Virus record (IMG/VR): IMGVR_UViG_3300042518_001753
Location: 1 to 28,307 of that record
Direction: 5' to 3' (one strand)
DNA length: 28,307 bases
DNA from: a virus
Below the pieces are notes generated by a model. It saw only the letters and a list, made by a program, of their open reading frames with translations, had not been told where the DNA came from and ran no database searches. Each line of letters begins with the position of its first letter. Position 1 is the first letter of the stretch. The position numbers were made by a program, and so were the translations under genes. Below are positions 22,656 through 28,307 of this stretch, piece after piece.

Positions 22656-22909
22656 GGCTTCACCTCGTACCAGCGGCACCCGCCGGTCTGCTGTGGGCGC
22701 GTGCACGCCCGGTATCCGTCCTCATGCTCGACGATCACGCCCCCGCAGCGGGGGCAGGGCTCTACGGCGGTGCGGCGACCGAGCACGCACAGGAGCGACA
22801 GGTCCACCTCCGACGGGCGGAGGTGCTGCCCCACGGGCGACGGGTCGCGCCACGGGTCGCCGTCCGTCCAGCCCCCCGGCCGGTTGCCCACCGGCTGCAC
22901 CCACGTCAC
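22652..22909 (-). CDS. Small zinc-ribbon protein
   Basis: 85 residues from GTG 22909, overlapping the exonuclease stop (GTGA). Four cysteines, C52, C55, C69 and C78, in CPRCGGVIVEHEDGYRAC followed by GGCRW, form a zinc-ribbon-like arrangement of the kind found in DNA-binding or topoisomerase-type fingers. The N-terminal half is Pro/Asp-rich. It is translationally coupled to the exonuclease and may be an accessory in DNA metabolism. Confidence 0.6.
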   Translation of the reverse strand: MTWVQPVGNRPGGWTDGDPWRDPSPVGQHLRPSEVDLSLLCVLGRRTAVEPCPRCGGVIVEHEDGYRACTRPQQTGGCRWYEVKP

Positions 22910-23904
22910 GGCCGGCCCCCGAGCGCGACGAGGTACGCGCGGAGCTGGTCGGTGGGGAGGGTGGGGAGCGAGATCAGGATCTCCGCCAGTGCCGGGTGGA
23001 TGGCTTGCGGGCTGGTGTCGTTCAGCGCCGCGAGCCCCTCCGTTCCGATCCCAGCCTGCGTCAGCGCCTCGATCACCTTCGTCGGGTCGGTCGTGTACTG
23101 GAGGCGGCGAGCCCGCGCCACCAGATCCTCCGCCGACCCCCGCGGCGGGGGGATGGGGATCGTGATCTCCTCGTGGGGCAGGTCGAGCCAGCCCGCGGCG
23201 AGGAGGGCGTGCGTGACGTGACGGAGGCGCTCCACGTCGGCGGCGCAGTGGCGCGCCACCGTCGCGGGGCCGTCGGGCTGGCTCCACACCGCGGAGACCT
23301 TCGATCCGTCGATCTGGTCGTCGACCTCGAGCCCGAGCACCCGCGCGACGTGGTCGAGGGCCCACAGGCAGTCACCGGAGCGCTGCCCCTGGCGCCAGGC
23401 CTCGGCGGGGTCGATGTGGCCGCGGTCACCCCACGGCTTCGGGACACGCACGCGCCGGGCGAGGTCGTGCAGGCCGTGGCGGAGGGCGCGAACGCCGAGG
23501 TAGCGCCAGTCGAACGGGCCGTTCCACGAGACCAGCGGCTCGGTCTGGTAGCGGAGCAGGCCGGCGGAGACCTTCGCCAACAGAACTCTCTCGCCGGTCT
23601 CGTCACCGGTCTCGTTGATGAGCGTCGCCACGCGCCACGGCGTGCCCTCCACCTCGACGCCGATCCCGACGACGACGATCACGCCACCCACGGACGGGTC
23701 GAGGCTCGACTTCTGGCGCAGGTCGTCCACCTGCGTCTCCGCCGCTTCCTTCCGGTGGGCGGCGATCTTCTCGGGGTCCTTGATGGCGCGCGAGACCTTG
23801 ATCTCGGCCTCGGGGCGGATGAGCCACGGATAGGGGTCCTGCTGCAACGTCTCGATGTCCAGGTAGAGCACTGGGTCCTCCCACGGGCTCGACCCGGTCG
23901 CCAT
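22906..23904 (-). CDS. DnaQ-like 3'-5' exonuclease (PolB-exo-like)
   Basis: 332 residues from ATG 23904. The DEDD signature of RNase H-fold exonucleases is present: YLDIET (D16, E18), LVSWNGPFDWRYL (Asn118, Asp122) and HCAADVERLRHV (Asp223). This order and spacing match the 3'-5' exonucleases related to the PolB exonuclease domain, which use two metal ions to remove nucleotides from a 3' end. The C-terminal 100 residues form a helical extension outside the nuclease core. No polymerase domain follows. Upstream is an SSB-like gene with a 35-base gap; no clear ribosome site. Probable role in replication or recombination. Confidence 0.75.
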   Translation of the reverse strand: MATGSSPWEDPVLYLDIETLQQDPYPWLIRPEAEIKVSRAIKDPEKIAAHRKEAAETQVDDLRQKSSLDPSVGGVIVVVGIGVEVEGTPWRVATLINETGDETGERVLLAKVSAGLLRYQTEPLVSWNGPFDWRYLGVRALRHGLHDLARRVRVPKPWGDRGHIDPAEAWRQGQRSGDCLWALDHVARVLGLEVDDQIDGSKVSAVWSQPDGPATVARHCAADVERLRHVTHALLAAGWLDLPHEEITIPIPPPRGSAEDLVARARRLQYTTDPTKVIEALTQAGIGTEGLAALNDTSPQAIHPALAEILISLPTLPTDQLRAYLVALGGRP

Positions 23905-23939
23905 GACGCGTACCGGGTGAGAGTGGGGAGCGACGACCC

Positions 23940-24509
23940 CTAGAATGGAGCGTCGGGGTCCAGTTCGGCGGGGGCCGCGGGCGCGGCCTTGGCAGCCGCG
24001 GGGCGCGGCTTGGGGGTGGGGGTGGGTGCTGCCGCGGGCTCGTCGGCCTCGGGCAGGGGGCAGATGCCGCGCTCGTCGAGCACGTTGACGGGCTCGCAGT
24101 CGGCCGCGTGCTTCCACACGTCGTCGCCGATGGTCCCGGGGCGGGCGCTGACCTTGTACTTCGTGTTCTTGATGCCGGTTCCTTCGCGGCTGATGGACAC
24201 GCCGATCCGTTCGCCGTACTTGTCGAGGAGCTTCCCGAGGTCCGCGAAGGTGCCCGCCGAGAGCTTCAGGATCCGGTTCGTGCGGCTGTCCAAGTCGTAG
24301 ATCCCGATCACGATCTTGACGCTCTCGGTCGCGCCCTTCGTCGCGGCGTCCACGGACTTCCCGTCGAGCCAGAACGAGCGCTCCTCACCGATGTTGTCGG
24401 CGTCCGGGACGACGAAGTCGATCGTCGTGCCGTCCTCGAACTTCACGTACTTGCCGCCCGAACCCGCCGCCGCCTTCGCTGCCTTCGCCCTGTCGTTCCA
24501 CTTGCCCAT
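23940..24509 (-). CDS. Single-stranded DNA-binding protein (SSB-like)
   Basis: 189 residues from ATG 24509. The N-terminal and central part (YVKFEDGTTIDFVVPDAD, FWLDGKSVDAAT, VKIVIGIYDLD, NTKYKVSARPG) reads like an OB-fold domain. A Pro/Ala-rich linker (about 160-180) leads to the acidic C-terminal tip ELDPDAPF, closely like the D-x-D-x-PF tail of bacterial and phage SSBs that binds partner proteins. Encoded upstream of the DnaQ-like exonuclease in the same block. The OB-fold is read by pattern; the tail is the strongest evidence. Confidence 0.65.
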   Translation of the reverse strand: MGKWNDRAKAAKAAAGSGGKYVKFEDGTTIDFVVPDADNIGEERSFWLDGKSVDAATKGATESVKIVIGIYDLDSRTNRILKLSAGTFADLGKLLDKYGERIGVSISREGTGIKNTKYKVSARPGTIGDDVWKHAADCEPVNVLDERGICPLPEADEPAAAPTPTPKPRPAAAKAAPAAPAELDPDAPF

Positions 24510-24537
24510 CACTGCACCTGCTCTGCACGTTGTTGAT

Positions 24538-24555
24538 GCGCGGAAACCGCCGCGC
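24538..24555 (-). other. Small GC-rich hairpin ahead of SSB-like gene
   Basis: GCGCGG (24538-24543) and CCGCGC (24550-24555) pair around six bases. It lies in the 64-base gap after the 24574-24858 gene, near TAGACT and TAGAGT hexamers that could be -10 elements. No T-run; a weak call. Confidence 0.3.
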
Positions 24556-24573
24556 CGGACTCTACAGTCTACC

Positions 24574-24858
24574 TCAGGAAAGCACCACGTCGCGCAGGAG
24601 CAGCGCGTGAGCGAGGGCCTTCGCCTCCGTGCCGTGCTCTGACCACGCGGTCGCCCACCCCATCGACGTTCTCCAGGCGACTGCGAGACGGCGTGCCACC
24701 CAGCACGGCGGCTGGCGGCCGGCCACACGCTTCCACCCCAGCGCCTCCGCGCGCTCGCGGGGGGTCGGGGCAGCACAGCGCGAACACGGCACCCCGGCCG
24801 CGTACCCGTGGGCGCACTCGTCGGGCCCACCTGCTCGCTCCCACGGCACGTCACCCAC
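24574..24858 (-). CDS. Zinc-module protein with C-terminal hydrophobic domain
   Basis: 94 residues from GTG 24858 with GGAGG upstream, overlapping the previous stop by 8 bases. The first 30 residues carry VPWERAGGPDECAHGYAAGV and PCSRC (C15, H17, C25, C28), the same module as the plus-strand gene at 19940-20149. The remainder (GWKRVAGRQPPCWVARRLAV, SEHGTEAKALAHALLLRD) is a different domain with Trp-rich strands and a helix, like small phage proteins that modify or bind nucleic acids. It is a mosaic of a shared module and a private tail. Function unknown. Confidence 0.6.
   Translation of the reverse strand: MGDVPWERAGGPDECAHGYAAGVPCSRCAAPTPRERAEALGWKRVAGRQPPCWVARRLAVAWRTSMGWATAWSEHGTEAKALAHALLLRDVVLS
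24776..24849 (-). repeat. Inverted duplicate copy B (zinc module)
   Basis: Reverse-complement partner of 19961-20034, about 65 of 74 bases identical by hand. The copies lie 4.7 kb apart in opposite orientation, in two operons. Confidence 0.7.
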
Positions 24859-25246
24859 GAGAACCTCCAGAGGCCAGCACCCAGCCGTCGGCCAGGAGCG
24901 CGGCGTCGGCGTCGGCCTGGGCTTCGGCGCGGGTGTCGAACGACCGCCCGAGGTTCAGCCCGGCCAGCCACCATCCGGTGCCGTTCCTGCCCAGGTAGGC
25001 GCGGACGTACTCGCTGGCGGTACCCCAGCGCGTCACCGGGGAAATGTCGTCCTCCGGCACGTCCCACGAGCCCAGCGCGTGGCAGGCTCGCGCTGCCCCC
25101 ACCGCCTCATCCGGCCGCGCCCGCAGCAGCGCCACGAGCAGCGCCCGCGCCTCGTCGGCGGGGAGCGCCACGACGTGGGCCACGAGGTCGGCGGGGGTAG
25201 GGGTGTCCATTCCGCAGGGGCCAACGGTCATCAGCGTTGGGTTCAC
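24851..25246 (-). CDS. Hypothetical phage protein, helical then W-G-rich
   Basis: 131 residues from GTG 25246, overlapping the MazG-like stop by 4 bases, with GGAGG upstream; an internal ATG (MDTPTPADL) is a possible alternative. The N-terminal half is a helical bundle-like region (LVAHVVALPADEARALLVAL). The C-terminal part has GWWLAGLNLGRSFDTRAEAQADADAALLADG in pieces, resembling short phage proteins in which a strand with conserved Trp/Gly leads to a helix with EAxxxADAALL. No enzyme motif is recognised. Confidence 0.55.
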   Translation of the reverse strand: MNPTLMTVGPCGMDTPTPADLVAHVVALPADEARALLVALLRARPDEAVGAARACHALGSWDVPEDDISPVTRWGTASEYVRAYLGRNGTGWWLAGLNLGRSFDTRAEAQADADAALLADGWVLASGGSRG

Positions 25247-25596
25247 AGCAGCCTCCGGGCGAGGGCGAGGGTCTCAGCGGCGGTCATGGTGGCGCCGGAC
25301 GCGTACAGGTACACGGCGGCGTCGAGCAGTTCCTCGAGGGCCTCTTGGCGGAAGTCCTGCCCGTTGTCGTACCGCAGGGGGTGGCCGTAGCGCGCGATCC
25401 CGAGGTCGCGGCGAGCCATGCACGCCGTGTGCAGCGGCTCGTTCTCGTGGACGCCCCACGCGATCAGGTCGCTCCACGCATCCCCGTACCCTTCCCTCGG
25501 CGTCACCGGCGCATCCAGGTACGCCCGCGCGGCCTGCAGGGTCGCGGTGGAGTCGGGGTTGGCCACGAGGGCGGCGATGATCTGGCGGGGGGTCAT
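25243..25596 (-). CDS. MazG-like nucleotide pyrophosphohydrolase (putative)
   Basis: 117 residues from ATG 25596, with GGAG six bases upstream. The region 55-100 (MARRDLGIARYGHPL, DNGQDFRQEALEELLDAAVY) matches a common phage pattern RYGxPLxxxNGxDxxxxxxxELLDAxxYL, with metal-binding Glu88/Glu89 and Asp92, as in MazG-like or dUTPase-like all-alpha pyrophosphatases that hydrolyse (d)NTPs to monophosphates. It is shorter than the two-domain MazG. It is the first gene of the minus-strand block. The link rests on the motif only. Confidence 0.5.
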   Translation of the reverse strand: MTPRQIIAALVANPDSTATLQAARAYLDAPVTPREGYGDAWSDLIAWGVHENEPLHTACMARRDLGIARYGHPLRYDNGQDFRQEALEELLDAAVYLYASGATMTAAETLALARRLL

Positions 25597-25614
25597 TCGT
25601 GCTCCGAAGAGGAA

Positions 25615-25660
25615 TGGAGGCGGGCGGGGTTTCGAGCCCCTTTAATCTGCAGAACCCGCC
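25615..25660 (-). other. tRNA-acceptor/T-arm-like minihelix ending in CCA
   Basis: On the minus strand GGCGGGT (25660-25654) pairs with GCCCGCC (25625-25619) over 7 positions (one G-T), followed by T and CCA (25617-25615). Between them lie 13 bases and GGGG-CTCGAAA-CCCC (25640-25626), a 4-bp stem with a 7-base T-loop-like sequence. No anticodon or D arm is present. It could be a tRNA-derived attachment site, a tRNA mimic or a leader hairpin. Confidence 0.4.
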
Positions 25661-25694
25661 GTAAAGGCGTGGCGCCGTCGTCCGGCGTGATCGA

Positions 25695-25724
25695 ACCGTA
25701 CACCGATTCCGTTTCACGCGGCAA
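25695..25724 (-). promoter_or_regulatory. Candidate promoter for minus-strand block
   Basis: On the minus strand TTGCCG (25724-25719), 18 bases, TACGGT (25700-25695). The start would be about 90 bases before the gene at 25596, so the tRNA-like fold would be in the 5' leader. Moderate match only. Confidence 0.35.
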
Positions 25725-25729
25725 GCCAG

Positions 25730-25758
25730 TTGCAAAAAAATCCTGCACGCAGTACAAC
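25730..25758 (+). promoter_or_regulatory. Candidate promoter for plus-strand early block
   Basis: TTGCAA (25730-25735), 17 bases beginning with an A-tract, then TACAAC (25753-25758). Four of six match consensus in each hexamer. Transcription would begin close to the ribosome site AGGAGG (25766-25771) of the RHH gene at 25776. The A-tract is the most AT-rich stretch nearby. Confidence 0.45.
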
Positions 25759-25775
25759 GGGTGGCAGGAGGCAGC

Positions 25776-25940
25776 ATGGCAGAGACGACGACGGACGTGC
25801 ACCTCGGGCTTCGGGTCCCGAGGGAGCTCCACGAGACCATCAAGCGGATCGCCGACCGTGAGCAGCGGTCGGTGAGCGGGCAGGTTCGGGTGTGGCTCGA
25901 TGCGGCGGTGGCTGCCGAGAGCAAGCGGGTGACCGAGTGA
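25776..25940 (+). CDS. Ribbon-helix-helix regulator (Arc/CopG-like)
   Basis: 54 residues from ATG with a strong AGGAGG site four bases upstream. VHLGLRVPRELHETIKRIAD followed by RSVSGQVRVWLDAAV fits the strand-helix-helix pattern of Arc/CopG-type regulators: a basic strand residue set, then two helices. Such proteins bind palindromic operators as dimers of dimers. First gene of the rightmost plus operon and divergent from the minus block, so it is a natural candidate autoregulator of the 25597-25775 region. Its stop overlaps the next GTG. Confidence 0.65.
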   Translation: MAETTTDVHLGLRVPRELHETIKRIADREQRSVSGQVRVWLDAAVAAESKRVTE

Positions 25941-26134
25941 GCGGCGACAAAAACCGCGGTGGCGGCTGTCTCGCCGTCCTGGTGTGGGGCCTGCTGGGCG
26001 CGGCGCTGGCCTTCGGGCTCGGCGCCACCGTCGAGCACGCGGCCCTCTGGGGCGTCGCTGCGGCGGTCGGGTGCCCGGTGTCGATCCTGGTGGCAGTGGT
26101 GATCCCCATCGCGCTGCTGCGGGGTGGCCGGTGA
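25937..26134 (+). CDS. Small two-span membrane protein
   Basis: 65 residues from GTG, overlapping both neighbours by 4 bases. Hydrophobic segments at about 11-30 (CLAVLVWGLLGAALAFGLGA) and 37-60 (LWGVAAAVGCPVSILVAVVI) are separated by a short turn and flanked by basic residues. It might modify the host membrane or exclude other phages; no family is recognised. Confidence 0.6.
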   Translation: MSGDKNRGGGCLAVLVWGLLGAALAFGLGATVEHAALWGVAAAVGCPVSILVAVVIPIALLRGGR

Positions 26135-26415
26135 GCCTCCGCAGCCCGTGGAAGGTGGACAACGCGCGCGCCGTTGGCGTGGTGTCGCAGGCCCGGGTAG
26201 AGCAGGCGGTGCGTGCGATGGGCGCGGCGCTCGACCGCGCTCGGCTCGCTGAGGATCGCGAAGCGCTGATGGCCAGGCGCGTCCTCGAGCTGGGCGCCGA
26301 GGTCGAGGCGCTCACCCGGCGGGTGCAGGCGCTCGAGCGCGCCGAGGGCAGGGCCGAGCACTGGTCGCGGCAGGCCGACAGGCTCGCCGGGCTCGTGTTG
26401 CGGGGTCAGGGATGA
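26131..26415 (+). CDS. Coiled-coil protein
   Basis: 94 residues from GTG overlapping the previous stop. After a basic start (SLRSPWKVDNARA) the rest is almost one continuous heptad-bearing helix (LEDREAL-type repeats: LAEDREALMARRVLELGAEV, LTRRVQALERAEGRAEHW). A dimeric coiled coil is likely. No enzymatic motif. Coupled to the RuvC-like gene (ATG overlaps its stop). Confidence 0.6.
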   Translation: MSLRSPWKVDNARAVGVVSQARVEQAVRAMGAALDRARLAEDREALMARRVLELGAEVEALTRRVQALERAEGRAEHWSRQADRLAGLVLRGQG

Positions 26416-26900
26416 GCCGCGCCGTCATCGGCATCGACCCCGGAGCTCGGGGGGCCGTCGTCCTGCTCACGGACGCCCACGCGTCGGGGTTCGTGTTGCC
26501 CACGAGCACGGCGGGGCTCGATGGGCGGCAGCTCGTGGTGGAGCTGATGGAGCTGACGTACGGGATCAAGCACGACATGGTGCCGCTCCCGCTCGTCATC
26601 GTCGAGCGCGCGCAGTCGTTCCCCGGGCAGGGCATCGCGAGCGCCTTCAAGTACGGGCGGGACTACGGGAAGATCTTGGGCATCCTTGATGCGTTGGGGT
26701 GGCCGTACGAAACGGTCCCTCCGGCGCAGTGGCACCGGCAGATCGTCGGCGGTGACCCCTCCGAGGGCAAGGCGCGCGCGGCCGCGGTGGTCGCCGCCCG
26801 GCTGCCTGACCTCGAGCTCCGCCCGGGGCGGTGTCGGGTGCCTCACGATGGGATCGTGGACGCGGCGTGTCTCGCGCTGTGGGGGAGGGGGCGTGGATAA
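26412..26900 (+). CDS. RuvC-like Holliday-junction resolvase
   Basis: 162 residues from ATG overlapping the previous stop. RNase H-fold acidic residues appear in RuvC order: Asp9 in VIGIDPGARGA, Glu65 in LVIVERAQSFPGQG, and Asp146/Asp150 in VPHDGIVDAACLALWG. The middle segment (YGRDYGKILGILDALGWPYE, PPAQWHRQIVGG) is typical of RuvC-like phage resolvases that cut four-way junctions before packaging. The size fits the family. Its stop overlaps the next GTG by 8 bases. Confidence 0.8.
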   Translation: MSRAVIGIDPGARGAVVLLTDAHASGFVLPTSTAGLDGRQLVVELMELTYGIKHDMVPLPLVIVERAQSFPGQGIASAFKYGRDYGKILGILDALGWPYETVPPAQWHRQIVGGDPSEGKARAAAVVAARLPDLELRPGRCRVPHDGIVDAACLALWGRGRG

Positions 26901-27108
26901 CAACCAGTTCTCAGACCTGCCTTTTCGGCCGATGAACCCGAAAGCATACCAGGAGGCGCTCAAGATCACCGCGAAGCACTGGGCTGACGTGGTCGCGCTC
27001 CGGACCCGGTGGAGCCCGGCGGACGGGAACATCTACGACGTGATCGAGCGCATGGACCGCGCCGGTGCTGTCGCGATCCGCATGCTCGCGATCGAGGTGG
27101 TGCGGTGA
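26893..27108 (+). CDS. Small hypothetical protein
   Basis: 71 residues from GTG with GGGGGAGGGG upstream, starting 8 bases inside the resolvase gene. The sequence NQFSDLPFRPMNPKAYQEAL then helices (HWADVVALRTRW, IYDVIERMDRAGAVAIRMLA) shows an all-helical protein. No Cys or obvious motif. Coupled to the methyltransferase gene by a 4-base overlap. Confidence 0.6.
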   Translation: MDNNQFSDLPFRPMNPKAYQEALKITAKHWADVVALRTRWSPADGNIYDVIERMDRAGAVAIRMLAIEVVR

Positions 27109-27788
27109 CCCTCCCCCTCACCTACGCGAAGGTGCCGCAGCACGCGGGGATCGACCTCCGCTGCTGCTCCTGCACCGAGGTCGACTGGGCGGGCCTGTAC
27201 GCCGACCTCGTGATCGCGGATCCACCGTGGATGTACAGCCAGAAGCCCGGCGAGGGCGTGCACCCCGAGGAGCACTACGCGTGCCTCACGATCGAGGACA
27301 TCGCCGCACACATGGCAGAGGCATCCAAGGCCGCGCCGCTCATGGCGCTGTGGCTGACGTGGCCGCTCCTCGGGGAGTGGTTGGCGGCGTGGAAGAAGGC
27401 GCCCACGACGGGCGGCGCGTGGACGAAGAGCGGGCCGGGCGACACCGGGCACTTCGGGCCCGGGTACTGGTGGGCGGGGTGCTCCGAGCCCGTGCTGTTG
27501 TACTCGTGGGGCGGTGGGGCGCGTGACCTCGACGAGCCGTTGCGCAACGCCTGGATCGAGGCGCCGGGGGTGCACTCCCGCAAGCCCGCCGCGTGGATGG
27601 CGCAGTGGATCCGCCGGTGGGTGCCACCGGGTGGGCTCGTGGCCGACCCCTACGCGGGTCTGGGCTCGGTCGCGGAGGCCGTGCTGCTGGCGGGCGAGGG
27701 GCGTAGGTACCTCGGCACCGAGATCGACCCCGGGCGTCATGCCGACGCGCTGGGGCTGTTGGCGCAGGTTCGTGGGGGTGGGAAGTGA
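27105..27788 (+). CDS. MT-A70-type DNA adenine methyltransferase
   Basis: 227 residues from GTG, overlapping the previous stop. The catalytic motif DPPW (39-42, in VIADPPWMYS) and the downstream HYACLTIEDI segment follow the MT-A70 pattern. HSRKPAAWMAQWI is the family's SRKP-like block. SAM binding is provided by DPYAGLGSVAEAVLLAG (motif I, 181-188) and YLGTEIDPGR near the C-terminus. This order (DPPW first, SAM motif last) is that of beta-class N6-adenine methyltransferases. It could protect phage DNA from host restriction. No restriction partner is seen. Confidence 0.8.
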   Translation: MTLPLTYAKVPQHAGIDLRCCSCTEVDWAGLYADLVIADPPWMYSQKPGEGVHPEEHYACLTIEDIAAHMAEASKAAPLMALWLTWPLLGEWLAAWKKAPTTGGAWTKSGPGDTGHFGPGYWWAGCSEPVLLYSWGGGARDLDEPLRNAWIEAPGVHSRKPAAWMAQWIRRWVPPGGLVADPYAGLGSVAEAVLLAGEGRRYLGTEIDPGRHADALGLLAQVRGGGK

Positions 27789-28006
27789 ACGCAGACAGGC
27801 TTGCGGAGATCCTGGCGGGAGTGATGAACGGCGTACCCGCCGCAGCGGGTCTCGGGTTCGTCCTCCTCATCGTCGACGACCGCGCGGCGGAGGTCGAGAT
27901 CGCCTACCGCTCCGACCTCGACGACGACGAGGCGGCGGAGGTGTTGGAGAGGACGATCGGGATGCTGAGGGGTGAGGGGACGCAAACGGGTGAGGAGGTG
28001 GCGTAA
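27785..28006 (+). CDS. Small acidic hypothetical protein
   Basis: 73 residues from GTG overlapping the methyltransferase stop. Mostly helical and acidic (LAEILAGVMNGVPAAAGLG, then DDRAAEVEIAYRSDLDDDEA, ERTIGMLRGE). A hydrophobic middle could form a beta strand (FVLLIVD). No motif recognised. Confidence 0.6.
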   Translation: MNADRLAEILAGVMNGVPAAAGLGFVLLIVDDRAAEVEIAYRSDLDDDEAAEVLERTIGMLRGEGTQTGEEVA

Positions 28007-28197
28007 TGGGGAAGGTGTACGAGTGGAAGATGGTGCCGGTCCCCGAGATGCGGGCGGCCAGCGCGGACGGCTGGGAGTACGTGAGCGGGCCTGTGGTGGT
28101 CGAGATGGACACGGCGCTGGTGGGCAGTCCGCCAACGGAGATGAAAGCGAGAGCCACCACCGCCGCCTGCCTGATGCGCCGTGAGGTGGTGGGATGA
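28006..28197 (+). CDS. Small hypothetical protein
   Basis: 63 residues from ATG that shares its first base with the previous stop (TAATG). GKVYEWKMVPVPEMRAASAD and GWEYVSGPVVVEMDT alternate strands and a helix; the DGWEYV segment resembles DUF4177-like small proteins (W-E-x-x-x-x then A-x-x-G-W-E-x-V). The stop overlaps the next ATG. Function unknown. Confidence 0.55.
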   Translation: MGKVYEWKMVPVPEMRAASADGWEYVSGPVVVEMDTALVGSPPTEMKARATTAACLMRREVVG

Positions 28198-28307
28198 GAC
28201 ATCCCCCCTACGTGCTGATCCCGCCGGAGGATGACCTCGAGCACGACTACTACCCGATCGCGTCGGAGCCGCATCGGTACCTCGCGGCGGCGATCTCGGA
28301 CCTCTCC
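28194..28307 (+). CDS. Partial gene at window edge
   Basis: ATG 28194 overlaps the previous stop (ATGA) and the frame is open to the end of the window (38 codons). Begins MRHPPYVLIPPEDDLEHDYY and continues through a helix. Too short to classify. Confidence 0.5.
   Translation, partial: MRHPPYVLIPPEDDLEHDYYPIASEPHRYLAAAISDLS

Noticed and set aside
25600-25700. Full-length tRNA gene
   Set aside because: Only acceptor and T-arm-like parts are found; no D arm or anticodon stem-loop of proper size fits.
1-28307. CRISPR array, insertion sequence or integrase gene
   Set aside because: No regularly spaced direct repeats, no transposase motif and no tyrosine or serine recombinase motif are seen in any supported reading frame.

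Overview
This window is a contiguous stretch of a tailed-phage (siphovirus-type) genome, or a prophage of that kind. It is very GC-rich, gene-dense and dominated by GTG starts with 4-base GTGA or ATGA stop/start overlaps. The strongest evidence is the ordered structural module: terminase large subunit, HK97-type portal, prohead protease and major capsid, then head-tail connectors, tail tube, tail assembly chaperone, tape measure, tail-tip proteins and fibres. The host cannot be named from the sequence. The high GC and a lipoprotein with an Asp-Ser-Gly/His-Thr-Gly-rich tether recall Myxococcota-like bacteria, but this is a weak inference.

Layout. (1) 12-9466, plus strand: DNA packaging, head, connector and tail-tube genes. 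Two stem-loops separate the major capsid gene from the next gene. (2) 9466-16594: tail assembly chaperone with a probable +1 frameshift extension, tape measure, tail tip/hub and fibre proteins. (3) 16607-20685: small accessory genes, a lipoprotein, a second fibre-like pair, membrane proteins (holin candidates), a candidate Cys-peptidase endolysin and a membrane-anchored HExxHxxGxxH metalloprotease. (4) 20659-25596, minus strand: about 14 mostly small genes, including a DnaQ-like exonuclease, an SSB-like protein, a MazG-like protein, a winged-helix protein, a Tudor/AT-hook/RHH protein and several Cys-rich mini-proteins. (5) 25597-25775: a divergent control region with promoter-like elements and a tRNA-acceptor-like fold. 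(6) 25776-28307, plus strand: RHH regulator, membrane and coiled-coil proteins, RuvC-like resolvase, MT-A70-type methyltransferase and small genes running off the end. No gene-free stretch exceeds 300 bases; the longest is the 179-base region 25597-25775.

How it fits together. The long plus-strand block builds the virion and ends in a probable lysis cassette. The two divergent blocks to its right look like early or middle DNA-metabolism and regulatory genes (exonuclease, SSB, resolvase, methyltransferase, nucleotide pyrophosphatase). Replicative helicase, primase, polymerase, integrase and the terminase small subunit are not in the window.

The most notable signal is a family of three near-identical promoter-like elements at 1479-1507, 2934-2962 and 17389-17417. 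Each has a -35-like hexamer, exactly 17 bases, and TACGCTC preceded by TGA, with a GTATC-N6-GATAC dyad filling the spacer. They look like a phage-specific promoter/operator set inside the late region.
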